64,000 nucleotides of DNA from Bdellovibrionales bacterium RIFOXYC1_FULL_37_79 (lineage in GTDB: Bacteria > Bdellovibrionota > Bacteriovoracia > Bacteriovoracales > Bacteriovoracaceae). Under the pieces are notes generated by a model. The model saw only the letters and a list, made by a program, of their open reading frames with translations. It did not search any database and was not told where the DNA came from. The DNA is taken from contig MEQB01000070.1 of NCBI GenBank assembly GCA_001770015.1, forward strand, positions 62,001 to 126,000. The letters are read 5' to 3'. The translations under genes were made by a program, and so were the position numbers. Shown piece after piece: positions 7,551 through 16,135 of this stretch (the stretch's first letter is position 1; the number at the start of each line of letters is the position of its first letter).

Positions 7551-8225
7551 TTACAATTGAATAATCTTACTCCAATTATAATTAGCAGCAATTAATTCGA
7601 TCTTCTCGAAATTTAAATTGCCAAAATATTTGTCCAAATTTTCTAAATACAACTCTCGAACTTCTACAGGTAATAACTCATTTCTGGTCCTTACCAGTGT
7701 AGTATGCCAAATTTTCGGAGGAATTTCATGACCGATATAACGCTCTTGTAAATAAGCTGCCCAACTTGAATTTAATAATTCGCGAACATAAGTATTTCTA
7801 AGCTTAAAACTATCATCAGTTGGAATTCCTGCCAAAAGAATTGTATTTTTTAAAGGTACTAATCTAAGTTGTGTTAAAGAAAACATCTCCCGATTTATCA
7901 CTTTCTTGGAAATTCTTTTTAATTCATCAACCTCTCTTGGAAGTTCTTTTTTATTCTTATAGGTTAAAGGAGACAATGCTAAAAAAGTAAAGTGTAGATG
8001 ATCATTTGTAGTTATATCCAAACTAGGATTATTCGATGTTCTCAAACGCAAATTTTCCAAAAATAAATGCAACTCACCAACTGGATTAAATTTTGCTCCA
8101 CATGTAATACCGAAAAGATTTTGATCATAAGGAGGCCCTACGTCGGCTCCTTCTTCTGATGATTTATCCCACTGCAAGTGTGTCGTCGATTTTAATCTTT
8201 GGTATTCGTTTTCGATTTCAATCAT
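7551..8225 (-). CDS. 2H phosphoesterase / 2'-5' RNA ligase-like protein
   Basis: 224 residues with two HxT-phi motifs, H78-F-T80-F and H174-T-T176-L. These are the twin catalytic histidine motifs of the 2H phosphoesterase superfamily (LigT, ThpR, cyclic-nucleotide phosphodiesterases). The superfamily hydrolyses or forms 2'-5' or 2',3'-cyclic phosphodiester bonds. The start codon overlaps the stop of the upstream P-loop kinase by 4 bp (ATGA). An RNA-ligase-like gene occurs elsewhere in the window (52287-53048) but is not linked. Superfamily call is good; substrate unknown. Confidence 0.7.
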   Translation of the reverse strand: MIEIENEYQRLKSTTHLQWDKSSEEGADVGPPYDQNLFGITCGAKFNPVGELHLFLENLRLRTSNNPSLDITTNDHLHFTFLALSPLTYKNKKELPREVDELKRISKKVINREMFSLTQLRLVPLKNTILLAGIPTDDSFKLRNTYVRELLNSSWAAYLQERYIGHEIPPKIWHTTLVRTRNELLPVEVRELYLENLDKYFGNLNFEKIELIAANYNWSKIIQL

Positions 8226-8731
8226 AAATTTTCCAAATATATAAAACTTCCTAACTCTGCGGGATTTTTAAATCGATATATCTTTTTGTTTACAGCATAC
8301 TTATCTAGAGAATTTTCAATAATATGTCGATGATTTTTATGAAAGTTCCAAATAAATTTTAGAAACGACCAATCAAACCGCTCAGGACACCCTTTCGCCA
8401 AATCAGGTCTAACCCGTCCTTTATATTTAATGATTCTTTTAATTGTTCGATATATCGCCAAACTTCTTGAATAATCAAGGAAGATAATCGCATCGGCCGC
8501 TGGGAATCTTATATCAAAAGTACCTCCGAAATTTCCATCCATAATCCAGCTATCTTGTTTACACAGCTCTTCAACTTTTTCTCGCCACTCTTGCTTTGAA
8601 CTTTCAACCCATCCACTTTTCCAAAAATGTTTATCAAGATGGATCAATGGCAGATTTAATTTTTCTGCTAACGATTTCGCGAGCGTTGTTTTTCCAGCTC
8701 CACAGATACCTATAATCAAGATTTTTTTCAT
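8222..8731 (-). CDS. P-loop kinase of the FlaR/'topology modulation' type (divergent paralogue 3)
   Basis: 169 residues with Walker A GICGAGKTT (residues 8-16), then LIHLDKHFWKSGW and SWIMDGNFGGT, the diagnostic blocks of this small-kinase family. RFPAADAIIFLDYSR gives the hydrophobic strand ending in Asp. It is clearly more distant from the other two copies than they are from each other. Start and stop both form 4-bp ATGA overlaps with neighbours (epimerase upstream, 2H phosphoesterase downstream), so the three genes are translationally coupled. Confidence 0.8.
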   Translation of the reverse strand: MKKILIIGICGAGKTTLAKSLAEKLNLPLIHLDKHFWKSGWVESSKQEWREKVEELCKQDSWIMDGNFGGTFDIRFPAADAIIFLDYSRSLAIYRTIKRIIKYKGRVRPDLAKGCPERFDWSFLKFIWNFHKNHRHIIENSLDKYAVNKKIYRFKNPAELGSFIYLENL

Positions 8732-9648
8732 ATTCTTTTTTTGTATTTTTGAAACTCTGGTACACGTATCAACTTATCAAACGTATCTTGTTCTTGAAAT
8801 TTGTATGAACTATCCAAATAATCAAACATTTTCAAAGGAAGAGTTGAAACGTATGCATTTTCTTCTCTCTCAACAGGAAATACCTGATCAATATATCCAA
8901 ATAACGAAGCAAGTTTACTTAGAAATTCGAACTCTTCGCTCTGATCAATGGAACCTAGATGAATAATTCCTTGGGCCCTTTTAATAATCAAAGCAGCCAT
9001 CATATTTGTCAAATCTGATATATATGTCCTATTTTGAAAAATACCAAGATTGACTGGTACAACTTCTTCTGCATAAAGTTTTTGTAAAAAAAGCTCTGTT
9101 CTAGAAATTCTATTGGGGGCATAGCCATGGGTTGCAGCAAACCTAAAAGCAACATAATTATTAGAATAATCAATCAAGGCTTTTTCACATTTGGCCTTAA
9201 ATTTTCCGTAATCGCTTTTCCCATTACCAACGGATAATTCTGTATACGGGTTATCCCATATTGCATCTGTAGCGTTTGAAGACGACGAATATACATAATA
9301 AATTCCCTTCTGTGATAAATATTTAACTAACTCCAAATGCAAATTAAAATCTGTATCGGTTTCACCTCTGGTAAAATTGATCACCATATGTGGACGAATT
9401 TCACTTATCAGATGAAAAATTTTAGAATACTCACTATTATTTATCTTCTCAGTCTTAATATTTTGTTTTGGTTTATTACTACGATAAACACCACAAATTT
9501 GTTGTTCAGGATGAAGAGCGTTTATTGAATCAATTAAATAATGAGAAATCCAGCCTGATGCTCCAAGAATCATAATATTGTTAGCAAGCAAGGTTGAATC
9601 CCATTTATTTTTTTGCATGATAATCAGTTTTTCGATTTTATCTAACAC
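8728..9648 (-). CDS. NAD-dependent epimerase/dehydratase (extended SDR)
   Basis: 306 residues. A Rossmann nucleotide-binding motif GASGWIS lies at 29-35, a serine-rich strand YVYSSSS near 118-124, and the catalytic pair Y147-x3-K151. Together these mark an extended short-chain dehydrogenase acting on a nucleotide sugar or similar substrate. An internal Met at residue 11 could be the true start, because the first ten residues precede the fold. It is the first gene of the overlapping minus-strand run that continues with a kinase, a 2H phosphoesterase, another kinase and a NUDIX hydrolase. Confidence 0.8.
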   Translation of the reverse strand: MLDKIEKLIIMQKNKWDSTLLANNIMILGASGWISHYLIDSINALHPEQQICGVYRSNKPKQNIKTEKINNSEYSKIFHLISEIRPHMVINFTRGETDTDFNLHLELVKYLSQKGIYYVYSSSSNATDAIWDNPYTELSVGNGKSDYGKFKAKCEKALIDYSNNYVAFRFAATHGYAPNRISRTELFLQKLYAEEVVPVNLGIFQNRTYISDLTNMMAALIIKRAQGIIHLGSIDQSEEFEFLSKLASLFGYIDQVFPVEREENAYVSTLPLKMFDYLDSSYKFQEQDTFDKLIRVPEFQKYKKRI

Positions 9649-9701
9649 AAACCAATATTTTTATCAATTAAATTCACAACCTAATGAGCACATAATATGG
9701 A

Positions 9702-12296
9702 TTATTTGTCCTTAAGGAATTTTTCCAACTCTGATAGTCGATATTTTCTTCTGCCCTCTTCTGCAGTAATCCCCATCTCTTTTGGTACTTCTACTTTCGT
9801 TACTTCATCTTTTGTACTCTCAATACCCAGATTAATCATATGCAGATACTGGCTCTGTGAAACATGTCCAAGCTCCTTCACAAATATACACTTCTCATCT
9901 TCGGACTCTTTTTCCACCGCAATTATAGTCAATTCAGGTGGGTTGCAATCCTCCAATTGAACTTCGATAGACTCATCACTTGTACTTACTATTTTAGCAC
10001 CAAATTTATCCAAAATTTTTTTTAAAGATCGTGGATTTTTAGATGGTATGCGAAGAGTATCCTGATTTTGAACACTTGAGGATTTAGAATTATTAAAACC
10101 TCCTGTTAAAAATGGAGCTGGAGCTAGACCTGGACCTCCTTCTTTGGATCTCTTCGTATCTCTGGGAGAAACTGATGGTTGTTTTGCCAAATTACGTCCG
10201 CCACGATTCTGTGACCATTCCGTACTAATGCTAACTGGATTTTTTTGAGATTTAAATTTAGATGTAGGGAGAGATGGTTTTTTATTACCATTTTCCAAAG
10301 CCGCAATCCGTTTTTTAAGTGCTTCTATAACTTCCTTGTCCTTTTTGTTTGCTTCATCAGATGTTTCATCAGGCGTTTTATTAACAGGGGTTTTATCATT
10401 AACTTGATCAGCCTGTTTTTTCTCCATATATTTGTCAAAAAGATTCTTTAAAAAATCAAGATCGTCAGTTTTATTAAATACGCTATTTACGATATCATCA
10501 AAATTCTCTTTACCTTCTTTTCTAGCTATCATCGAAGGTAGTGGCAAATTAGGCACTGTCATGTCATCAACCGATGAGTACCCGCTCTGGGGGGAATTAT
10601 TCTCAACCGGAGGAGGAAAATCAACATCCCGAGCAAGATTTTCTCCTATTATTGATGGAGGTGTATCACTAGCAATATTTGAAGCGCCTCCATTATTATT
10701 GTCACCCTTAACAGATTGAGGGGGGACTGTAGTCTTGCCTGCTGCCGCCTTCCTGACTGCAGGCTTGTCTGAGAATAAATTTGGTTTTTCTGTACTTCTC
10801 AAGAATATTTCCTTATCCGTAATCAAAGTTTGAGGTGCAGATGCAGAGGCTTTATTTTGCTTAATATCATTTTTTGTTGTCAGGCACGCTTCAGGAATAT
10901 TATTGGATTTCATAAATTCATTGATCCATGGCGCTCTATCTTTTTTCTTTGCGTCTTTATTTGCTTCATGGTTTTGCGTATTCCTGAGACGCTTAAGGGT
11001 CGAGCGGATGCTACCGCAATATTGATATACAGCATACTCCAAAGTTTTACGTACATTTCCAAGTTGGTTCTGCTTAGCTTCGTATTCAGTTACCAAATTT
11101 TTCCAATTTTCGACAACTAAATCTTTTTTCGTCAGATTTGCCATTTGCGCTATTGGATCACTTGATTCAGAACAATATTTTTTAATTGTATCAATATCTG
11201 AACGTTGACTCTTATCCCCCAGTATGTTATCGCAGGAAATACCATGATACTTGTCCAGACTGTTTCTGATATTTATAAATTGTTCCTGTTTTATTTTATT
11301 AAGATCTCCATCCATTATTTTTTTTGTAAATTCCCCAACCGCTTCCTCAATAGCTTCGTTATTTTCGGTAAAAATTCCGAGTGCTATCTTCAAACTCTTT
11401 TTTTGTGGCTGTGAAAATGAGCTAAGTTTTTTTAAAACCCTACATAAATCCGAACCCTGTTTGGTTTTATCTCCCCCCGCAGCTTCCAACGCTTTCTTAG
11501 AACATTCATTTATGATAATTTTTTTAGCAAATTGCTCATCATTAGATTCAAGATACTCTCCAACTGCCGTTCTCACCTGAGATAATAAATTTGGAATTAT
11601 TTCCTCCTTATTCCAATTATTCCAATTGTCTTCGCTGGCTTCTCTAATTACATTTATAACCAAATCAAGCCCAGCTCCAATCGATTCATCAAAATCCAAC
11701 GAAGGAATTCCTCCACTTTGTAAATTCTTAAATAAATTAATTTCTTGAACCGGATTATACCCAGGAGAGCAAAACTCATCTTTTTCTTTGTTTTGATACT
11801 TCTGCTTGCTGTAAGCCTTCCTAACTGGCGCAATAGATTTCATTATTGCTTTAAAACGTTTACTAATATCACACGAAGCCATTTTAGCATTAGCAGAAAA
11901 CAAATATTCCCTGGTAATAATTTTTTCTAAATTTTCCTTAAGTTCAATCCTGCGACTCACATCTCGTTCGATTAACCCTATCCGTGAAAGCTCAATAGAT
12001 ATTGCACCTTCATTCGAAATATCAATATTTTTTTCAACACACTTACACGCTTCTTCAAGATCAGATATAGACAAATTTGCACATTTTTCATCTGAAAGCT
12101 TATCTGCAATTTCTTGGTCATTATTATCCAGATTTACAAGCGGTGCTACGGTACGACAATCCTTCGACACCACAATATCTTCTGTCCAAAAACATTCCTC
12201 TTGCTTAGCTCGCTCTTTTCCATAAATCTCCAGATTATTTAATCCAAGCATCACAAGTATTAATAAATAACAAAATTGATTTAACTTTTTCGCCAT
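9702..12296 (-). CDS. Large secreted protein of unknown function
   Basis: 864 residues starting with a Sec signal peptide (KK, then a hydrophobic run to about residue 22). The N-terminal half is helical and contains scattered cysteines (for example C-K-C near residue 104). The middle (about 490-690) is low-complexity, rich in Asn, Pro, Ser and Lys, with a short coiled coil EVIEALKKRIAALENGNKK. The C-terminal 120 residues again look folded (KKILDKFGAKIVSTSDESIE). I recognise no domain. Large multi-part secreted proteins without known domains are common in predatory Bdellovibrionota. It is monocistronic; the 250-bp upstream region carries a copy of the 14-base shared motif. Confidence 0.7.
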   Translation of the reverse strand: MAKKLNQFCYLLILVMLGLNNLEIYGKERAKQEECFWTEDIVVSKDCRTVAPLVNLDNNDQEIADKLSDEKCANLSISDLEEACKCVEKNIDISNEGAISIELSRIGLIERDVSRRIELKENLEKIITREYLFSANAKMASCDISKRFKAIMKSIAPVRKAYSKQKYQNKEKDEFCSPGYNPVQEINLFKNLQSGGIPSLDFDESIGAGLDLVINVIREASEDNWNNWNKEEIIPNLLSQVRTAVGEYLESNDEQFAKKIIINECSKKALEAAGGDKTKQGSDLCRVLKKLSSFSQPQKKSLKIALGIFTENNEAIEEAVGEFTKKIMDGDLNKIKQEQFINIRNSLDKYHGISCDNILGDKSQRSDIDTIKKYCSESSDPIAQMANLTKKDLVVENWKNLVTEYEAKQNQLGNVRKTLEYAVYQYCGSIRSTLKRLRNTQNHEANKDAKKKDRAPWINEFMKSNNIPEACLTTKNDIKQNKASASAPQTLITDKEIFLRSTEKPNLFSDKPAVRKAAAGKTTVPPQSVKGDNNNGGASNIASDTPPSIIGENLARDVDFPPPVENNSPQSGYSSVDDMTVPNLPLPSMIARKEGKENFDDIVNSVFNKTDDLDFLKNLFDKYMEKKQADQVNDKTPVNKTPDETSDEANKKDKEVIEALKKRIAALENGNKKPSLPTSKFKSQKNPVSISTEWSQNRGGRNLAKQPSVSPRDTKRSKEGGPGLAPAPFLTGGFNNSKSSSVQNQDTLRIPSKNPRSLKKILDKFGAKIVSTSDESIEVQLEDCNPPELTIIAVEKESEDEKCIFVKELGHVSQSQYLHMINLGIESTKDEVTKVEVPKEMGITAEEGRRKYRLSELEKFLKDK

Positions 12297-12492
12297 AACT
12301 TCACACTTTAATATGCCTAAAATGCATCACCGATATTAAGAACCCATTTCTCTAACAAACTTCATTACGGTTTATCGGTAACTCTTTATAAAAACGTAAT
12401 AAAAACTGGAGTATTTTCTTACTTTTGCCGTATTTTCAGATAATTAAATGCATCGAAAGAAATTTGCTTAATCCTTCCACAGGGTTTTACCC

Positions 12493-12506
12493 GACTAAAA
12501 CGTCAC
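12493..12506. promoter_or_regulatory. 14-base motif shared with 3326-3339
   Basis: An identical 14-mer to the one before the tldD-like gene. It lies in the 250-bp gap between two minus-strand genes, about 200 bases upstream of the 864-residue secreted protein. I see nothing else definite in this gap (12297-12546). Confidence 0.3.
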
Positions 12507-12546
12507 ACTTATATCAAAAAAAACTAGAGTTATGATCCAGAAAATT

Positions 12547-13536
12547 TCAAAGTATTCCCCTTACCCTTCTTGCCCCCTTAATATTTAAATTTTTGGTATG
12601 AAGGCTGAGAATATTGAAACATGCATTTCGTATTGCTACAGCAGAAATTTTTTTCCATTCGATCAAACGCCTAACCATCTTTTTATTAGACAATCCAAAA
12701 GATAAATCTCTTAAAAGGCAATACTCCGCATAAGCATGAGGAGAGGAGGGATTATTATTCATCGTTACTATAAACTTGTCCAAAAGCTCATATGTTCTTT
12801 TTTTTGACATAATCAATTCGGCCAATTTCGCCCGGTACTCTAAATCAATCTGCTCAAGTTTGGGAAAATGTTTATAATCATCAAAGTGTTGAGTCTCATG
12901 CACCAAATAGCTACACTTAAATTTCTCAGATCTTTGGTTATAGGCATCTTTAATACAAAAAAGAGCATCCTTCTTTGCCCATCCAGATGGATAGCTTACT
13001 CCGACAGTAGCGTAATCGGCCCATCCTCGAATAATAAAGTCATGTAAAAAAACTACTTTTACTTTTCTATTTTTATTCGGCAGTTTTACATTATATATCT
13101 TACTCGTTTGTTTTTTCCATATTTCCAGCTCCCTATATGGCAACACAGAACCTAAAATATAATACACACCTTTTTTATCAAATTGATGTCCTAATGATTT
13201 CTCAAGTTGATCAAGATTTCTACAATTTTTATAATTGATTTTATGTTTATCAAAAACTTCACAGAGTTTTTGATAAAGATAGTTTTCACCTTCATTTAGT
13301 ATCAATTTCTTTAACAACATTTGGCACCAATAAGACTGATATGCACTTATAACATCTGCAACAAATTGATCTTTAATTTTTATTTGGCTAAACCTGTCGC
13401 CATAATAAAATCTTTTCAAAAATTCTTTTTGAATTTTTAAATCTTTGTTATCTAACCTTTCAAGCTTACTGATTTTTTTAATTGCAGATCTTAAATCACC
13501 AAGCCATCCATATTTTCTAAGTATATTTTCTATCAT
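12547..13536 (-). CDS. Putative zinc-metallopeptidase-like protein (HETQH)
   Basis: 329 residues, no signal peptide. Residues 213-217 are H-E-T-Q-H, an HExxH motif inside YLVHETQHFDDYKHF. About twenty residues later comes the acidic helix LEYRAKLAELI, which could supply the third zinc ligand (E233 or E240), as in gluzincin-type proteases. The N-terminal 150 residues are helical and Lys-rich and match nothing I know. The gene ends in basic residues (KGARRVRG). It lies 8 bp downstream of a GNAT gene in the same direction, so the two may form an operon. The peptidase call rests on the motif alone. Confidence 0.5.
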   Translation of the reverse strand: MIENILRKYGWLGDLRSAIKKISKLERLDNKDLKIQKEFLKRFYYGDRFSQIKIKDQFVADVISAYQSYWCQMLLKKLILNEGENYLYQKLCEVFDKHKINYKNCRNLDQLEKSLGHQFDKKGVYYILGSVLPYRELEIWKKQTSKIYNVKLPNKNRKVKVVFLHDFIIRGWADYATVGVSYPSGWAKKDALFCIKDAYNQRSEKFKCSYLVHETQHFDDYKHFPKLEQIDLEYRAKLAELIMSKKRTYELLDKFIVTMNNNPSSPHAYAEYCLLRDLSFGLSNKKMVRRLIEWKKISAVAIRNACFNILSLHTKNLNIKGARRVRGIL

Positions 13537-13543
13537 TATTTTT

Positions 13544-14416
13544 TTACTCCAAATCCAGCTGCATAACCTCTCTTCTTTCTATTTCTCTAAACCCCAAAGA
13601 ACGGTGGAGAGCAAGCGATGAAGTATTTTCGCTGGATATAATGGATTTGATATTTGTAAATGATTCACCTTTGGCAACTTTCAAGAGCTCACTTAGCATA
13701 AATTTCCCAACACCTCTTTTTTGAAATTTTGGATTGGTTGCAATCGCCTCAATATATCCATCGGAAGTAACTTCCACAAAACCCACATAAGTACCAAATT
13801 CATCACTCCATATCTGACTTAATTCTCCGTAGCGGTAAAAAGAGTTGAAAGTATCATTCGCTTGTTGTTTATTTATGATTGCAGCATTTTGCACATTTTT
13901 AAATGCACTATTATTTAATTCAGCAAATTTTTCAGGATCAAGCTTTTCTCTTGGAATTTTTATTAACACAATTGATGAGGTCACGTCATTTAATTTTATT
14001 TCTCCAAGATCACATTGAAGAGTTATAAACTCAAAAGCATTATAAAACTGGTAATCACAAAAAATTTTCTTTTTTTCTGCCTCTTCACAAAACACTGATG
14101 ACCGAATCCATTTCGCATTATTTTCTTTGGCAATTTTTATCAATCGTTCCATAAGCAAACAATTTTTTGATGACTTAAGAACAAAAGGTGAAATAAAAAA
14201 TTCACCTTTTTCCGGTGTAGTTTTCACAAAACCTGCAAACGCCGATATTGCACCATTATCTTCTTCGATTAAAACATTCTCACCATACCCTCGACCAAAA
14301 TCCATTAACTCTCGCTTGACCCGCTCAAGCGTCCACAGTTTTTTTTCAGTGTTATCATTTTTAAAACTCATAAGAAGCTCAAGGTCATTTTCTTTAAATT
14401 TTCTGATTGTTTTCAT
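13544..14416 (-). CDS. Tandem-GNAT acetyltransferase
   Basis: 290 residues that look like two GNAT lobes. The C-terminal lobe has the clear acetyl-CoA motif TNPKFQKRGVGKFMLSELL followed by ENTSSLALHRSLGFREIER. The N-terminal lobe (about 1-130) has the fold pattern but a degenerate loop. Double-GNAT proteins of this size include mycothiol-synthase-like and other small-molecule acetyltransferases; the substrate is not predictable. It precedes the HETQH protein by 8 bp. Confidence 0.75.
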   Translation of the reverse strand: MKTIRKFKENDLELLMSFKNDNTEKKLWTLERVKRELMDFGRGYGENVLIEEDNGAISAFAGFVKTTPEKGEFFISPFVLKSSKNCLLMERLIKIAKENNAKWIRSSVFCEEAEKKKIFCDYQFYNAFEFITLQCDLGEIKLNDVTSSIVLIKIPREKLDPEKFAELNNSAFKNVQNAAIINKQQANDTFNSFYRYGELSQIWSDEFGTYVGFVEVTSDGYIEAIATNPKFQKRGVGKFMLSELLKVAKGESFTNIKSIISSENTSSLALHRSLGFREIERREVMQLDLE

Positions 14417-14581
14417 ATTGAGTCCAGCTTAAAGTTTCTACAATTCAAATATCAGTCAAACACTTTCACACAGAGATGGGTAAAATATCAAGTGGTTTTG
14501 TGAATTCGCAATAAATAATAATAAAATCCAACTTGTCATAAAATTAAAGTTAGACTAAATTATAATTAACAACAACCCTAG

Positions 14582-14707
14582 AGGCATACCTTCAAATCGG
14601 TTCAATCTTTTTTTAAAATTTACTTTCTATTTTTTATCCAACTCCTGAGTTCCTGCTCGCAATATCCCATAAGTAATCAAGATATTAAGGATGAAGCAGT
14701 TCAATTA
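14582..14707 (+). other. In-frame upstream extension encoding a lipoprotein signal without a normal start codon
   Basis: The reading frame of the next gene stays open back to a TAG at 14579-14581. It encodes a hydrophobic stretch ending in L-L-S-S-C, a good lipobox, followed by polar residues that continue smoothly into the gene. No ATG, GTG or TTG lies in frame between the TAG and the lipobox; the nearest candidates are an ATT at 14618 and an out-of-frame ATA at 14586 just after AGAGG. A seven-T run at 14608-14614 is a possible frameshift or sequencing slip. Confidence 0.6.
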
Positions 14708-16135
14708 TTGATAAAATCCTTGAGGCCACAAATCGAAGCTGTTTTTAATGAAGCTGCTCCAATTGCGCCGGCTAAACGAAGTTCCTATCCTTTAATCCAA
14801 AAACTTCATGGCCCCTCTTTTGATTTTAAAAAAGTTATCAGAGGTAGCCTTTCATATGATCCCAAGGGGAATTTACTTTTCTCACCCGGCGATTATGTTA
14901 TTCCCGTGATAACTTATTGTATGAAGCAAGGTGGAACTAGTCCAAGCGGTCATATTTATTCTTTGAGTACACTAGAAGGTACAAGGGCCGGGGTGGTTCG
15001 AGAGCTAAATCTTCGAGCACCTCCTAAATTCAGTGTCCAAGATATTCAAATTGTTTCATGGAGTCTGCAGGCTGGGTTAAGCTATGATGAAATGACCCCA
15101 ATTAGTCAAAAAATAATTGATGAAATAATTCCAAAGACTAAATCTCAACTAAAAGAATCATTTCTTGAGATATTGGAAAAAAGATGGAATCAAGTTTCAA
15201 ATTCTTCTAATGGATTGCTTCCCAACTTTTACGAAGCCTCAGAAAATCTATTCGATGCTTTTGGTGAAGTTGGACAAAAAATTAATGAAATACAAAAATT
15301 TAAAAAGCGTCTTCATGAAGTCGGTCATGATTATTCAAGATTGAGTGAATTAATAAACATACCTACAAATTTTAATAAAAATGAAATTTCAAATACTTCA
15401 TGGTCCCAAATTTCTAAAAATGTTTATGCCAGATTTATCACCGATGGACATTTTCAAGATATCGGCTTTGTGCAGATTAGAATTTTACCTAGTGGTGGAA
15501 CGGAAGGGCAGAAGCGTGAAGTAAATTCAATAAATGATAATAAAGTAGCGGTCGACATAGGAGCATTGATTGCAAATCCCAACTCAGACCCTGTGCAACC
15601 GCTGACATTTTCCCCAATGTATGGATTTGCTGGCATCTTGGTATTACCAGCCTTGGTAGAAAACCCTATATCGGCGACAATGATTTTAGCAGCAATCTTG
15701 ACCGCCACAACTATTGATTGGGATTCATTTTTTAATCTCTACAATCTTTTAAAAGACTTGAATGATCAACAAATCAAAGACCAATTTAAAAGGGGATTCA
15801 GTGCTCTTCAAAAAGAGCATGATGAGCTAGAAAAACCGCTCAAAGAAGCTGGAATAATAAATGGGAAAACCAAGGAAACATCAACTCGTCCAAAAAATAA
15901 AGTTAGAGAGTATGAAAAAGTTGGCGGGGATAAGGAGCTGCAACAAGATTTTGATAAATTTCCAGGGAACATTTCAATTGCTTCGAATGGGATAGAATAT
16001 AAAACATTACCAAGTGGAAAAAAAATAGTAAAACGTCCTAAAAAAGCTGAAAAACCTCCAACCCTTGAAGTGCAGCCATCAGATAATGATATAACATTAG
16101 ATCCAAAAATAAGGATCAAGGTGAGGTATAAATGA
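14708..16135 (+). CDS. Putative lipoprotein with toxin-like C-terminal module
   Basis: 475 residues from the TTG at 14708, but the protein very likely begins upstream with a lipoprotein signal (see 14582-14707). The N-terminal part has YCMK, GTRAGVVRELN and DIQIVSWSLQAG, a pattern I associate with secreted bacterial proteins. Residues 200-260 are helical, about 300-335 are hydrophobic (LVLPALVENP, MILAAILTA), and 350-395 are charged linker. The last 80 residues (REYEKVGGDKEL, YKTLPSGKKIVKRPK, PTLEVQ, IRIKVRYK) resemble C-terminal toxin modules of polymorphic toxins from memory. The next gene overlaps the stop (ATGA), as expected for a cognate immunity gene. The toxin role is inference. Confidence 0.6.
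   Translation: MIKSLRPQIEAVFNEAAPIAPAKRSSYPLIQKLHGPSFDFKKVIRGSLSYDPKGNLLFSPGDYVIPVITYCMKQGGTSPSGHIYSLSTLEGTRAGVVRELNLRAPPKFSVQDIQIVSWSLQAGLSYDEMTPISQKIIDEIIPKTKSQLKESFLEILEKRWNQVSNSSNGLLPNFYEASENLFDAFGEVGQKINEIQKFKKRLHEVGHDYSRLSELINIPTNFNKNEISNTSWSQISKNVYARFITDGHFQDIGFVQIRILPSGGTEGQKREVNSINDNKVAVDIGALIANPNSDPVQPLTFSPMYGFAGILVLPALVENPISATMILAAILTATTIDWDSFFNLYNLLKDLNDQQIKDQFKRGFSALQKEHDELEKPLKEAGIINGKTKETSTRPKNKVREYEKVGGDKELQQDFDKFPGNISIASNGIEYKTLPSGKKIVKRPKKAEKPPTLEVQPSDNDITLDPKIRIKVRYK

Noticed and set aside
9697-12200. Several plus-strand frames of 60-110 codons
   Set aside because: They lie antisense to the long minus-strand gene and have no ribosome-binding sites or recognisable products.
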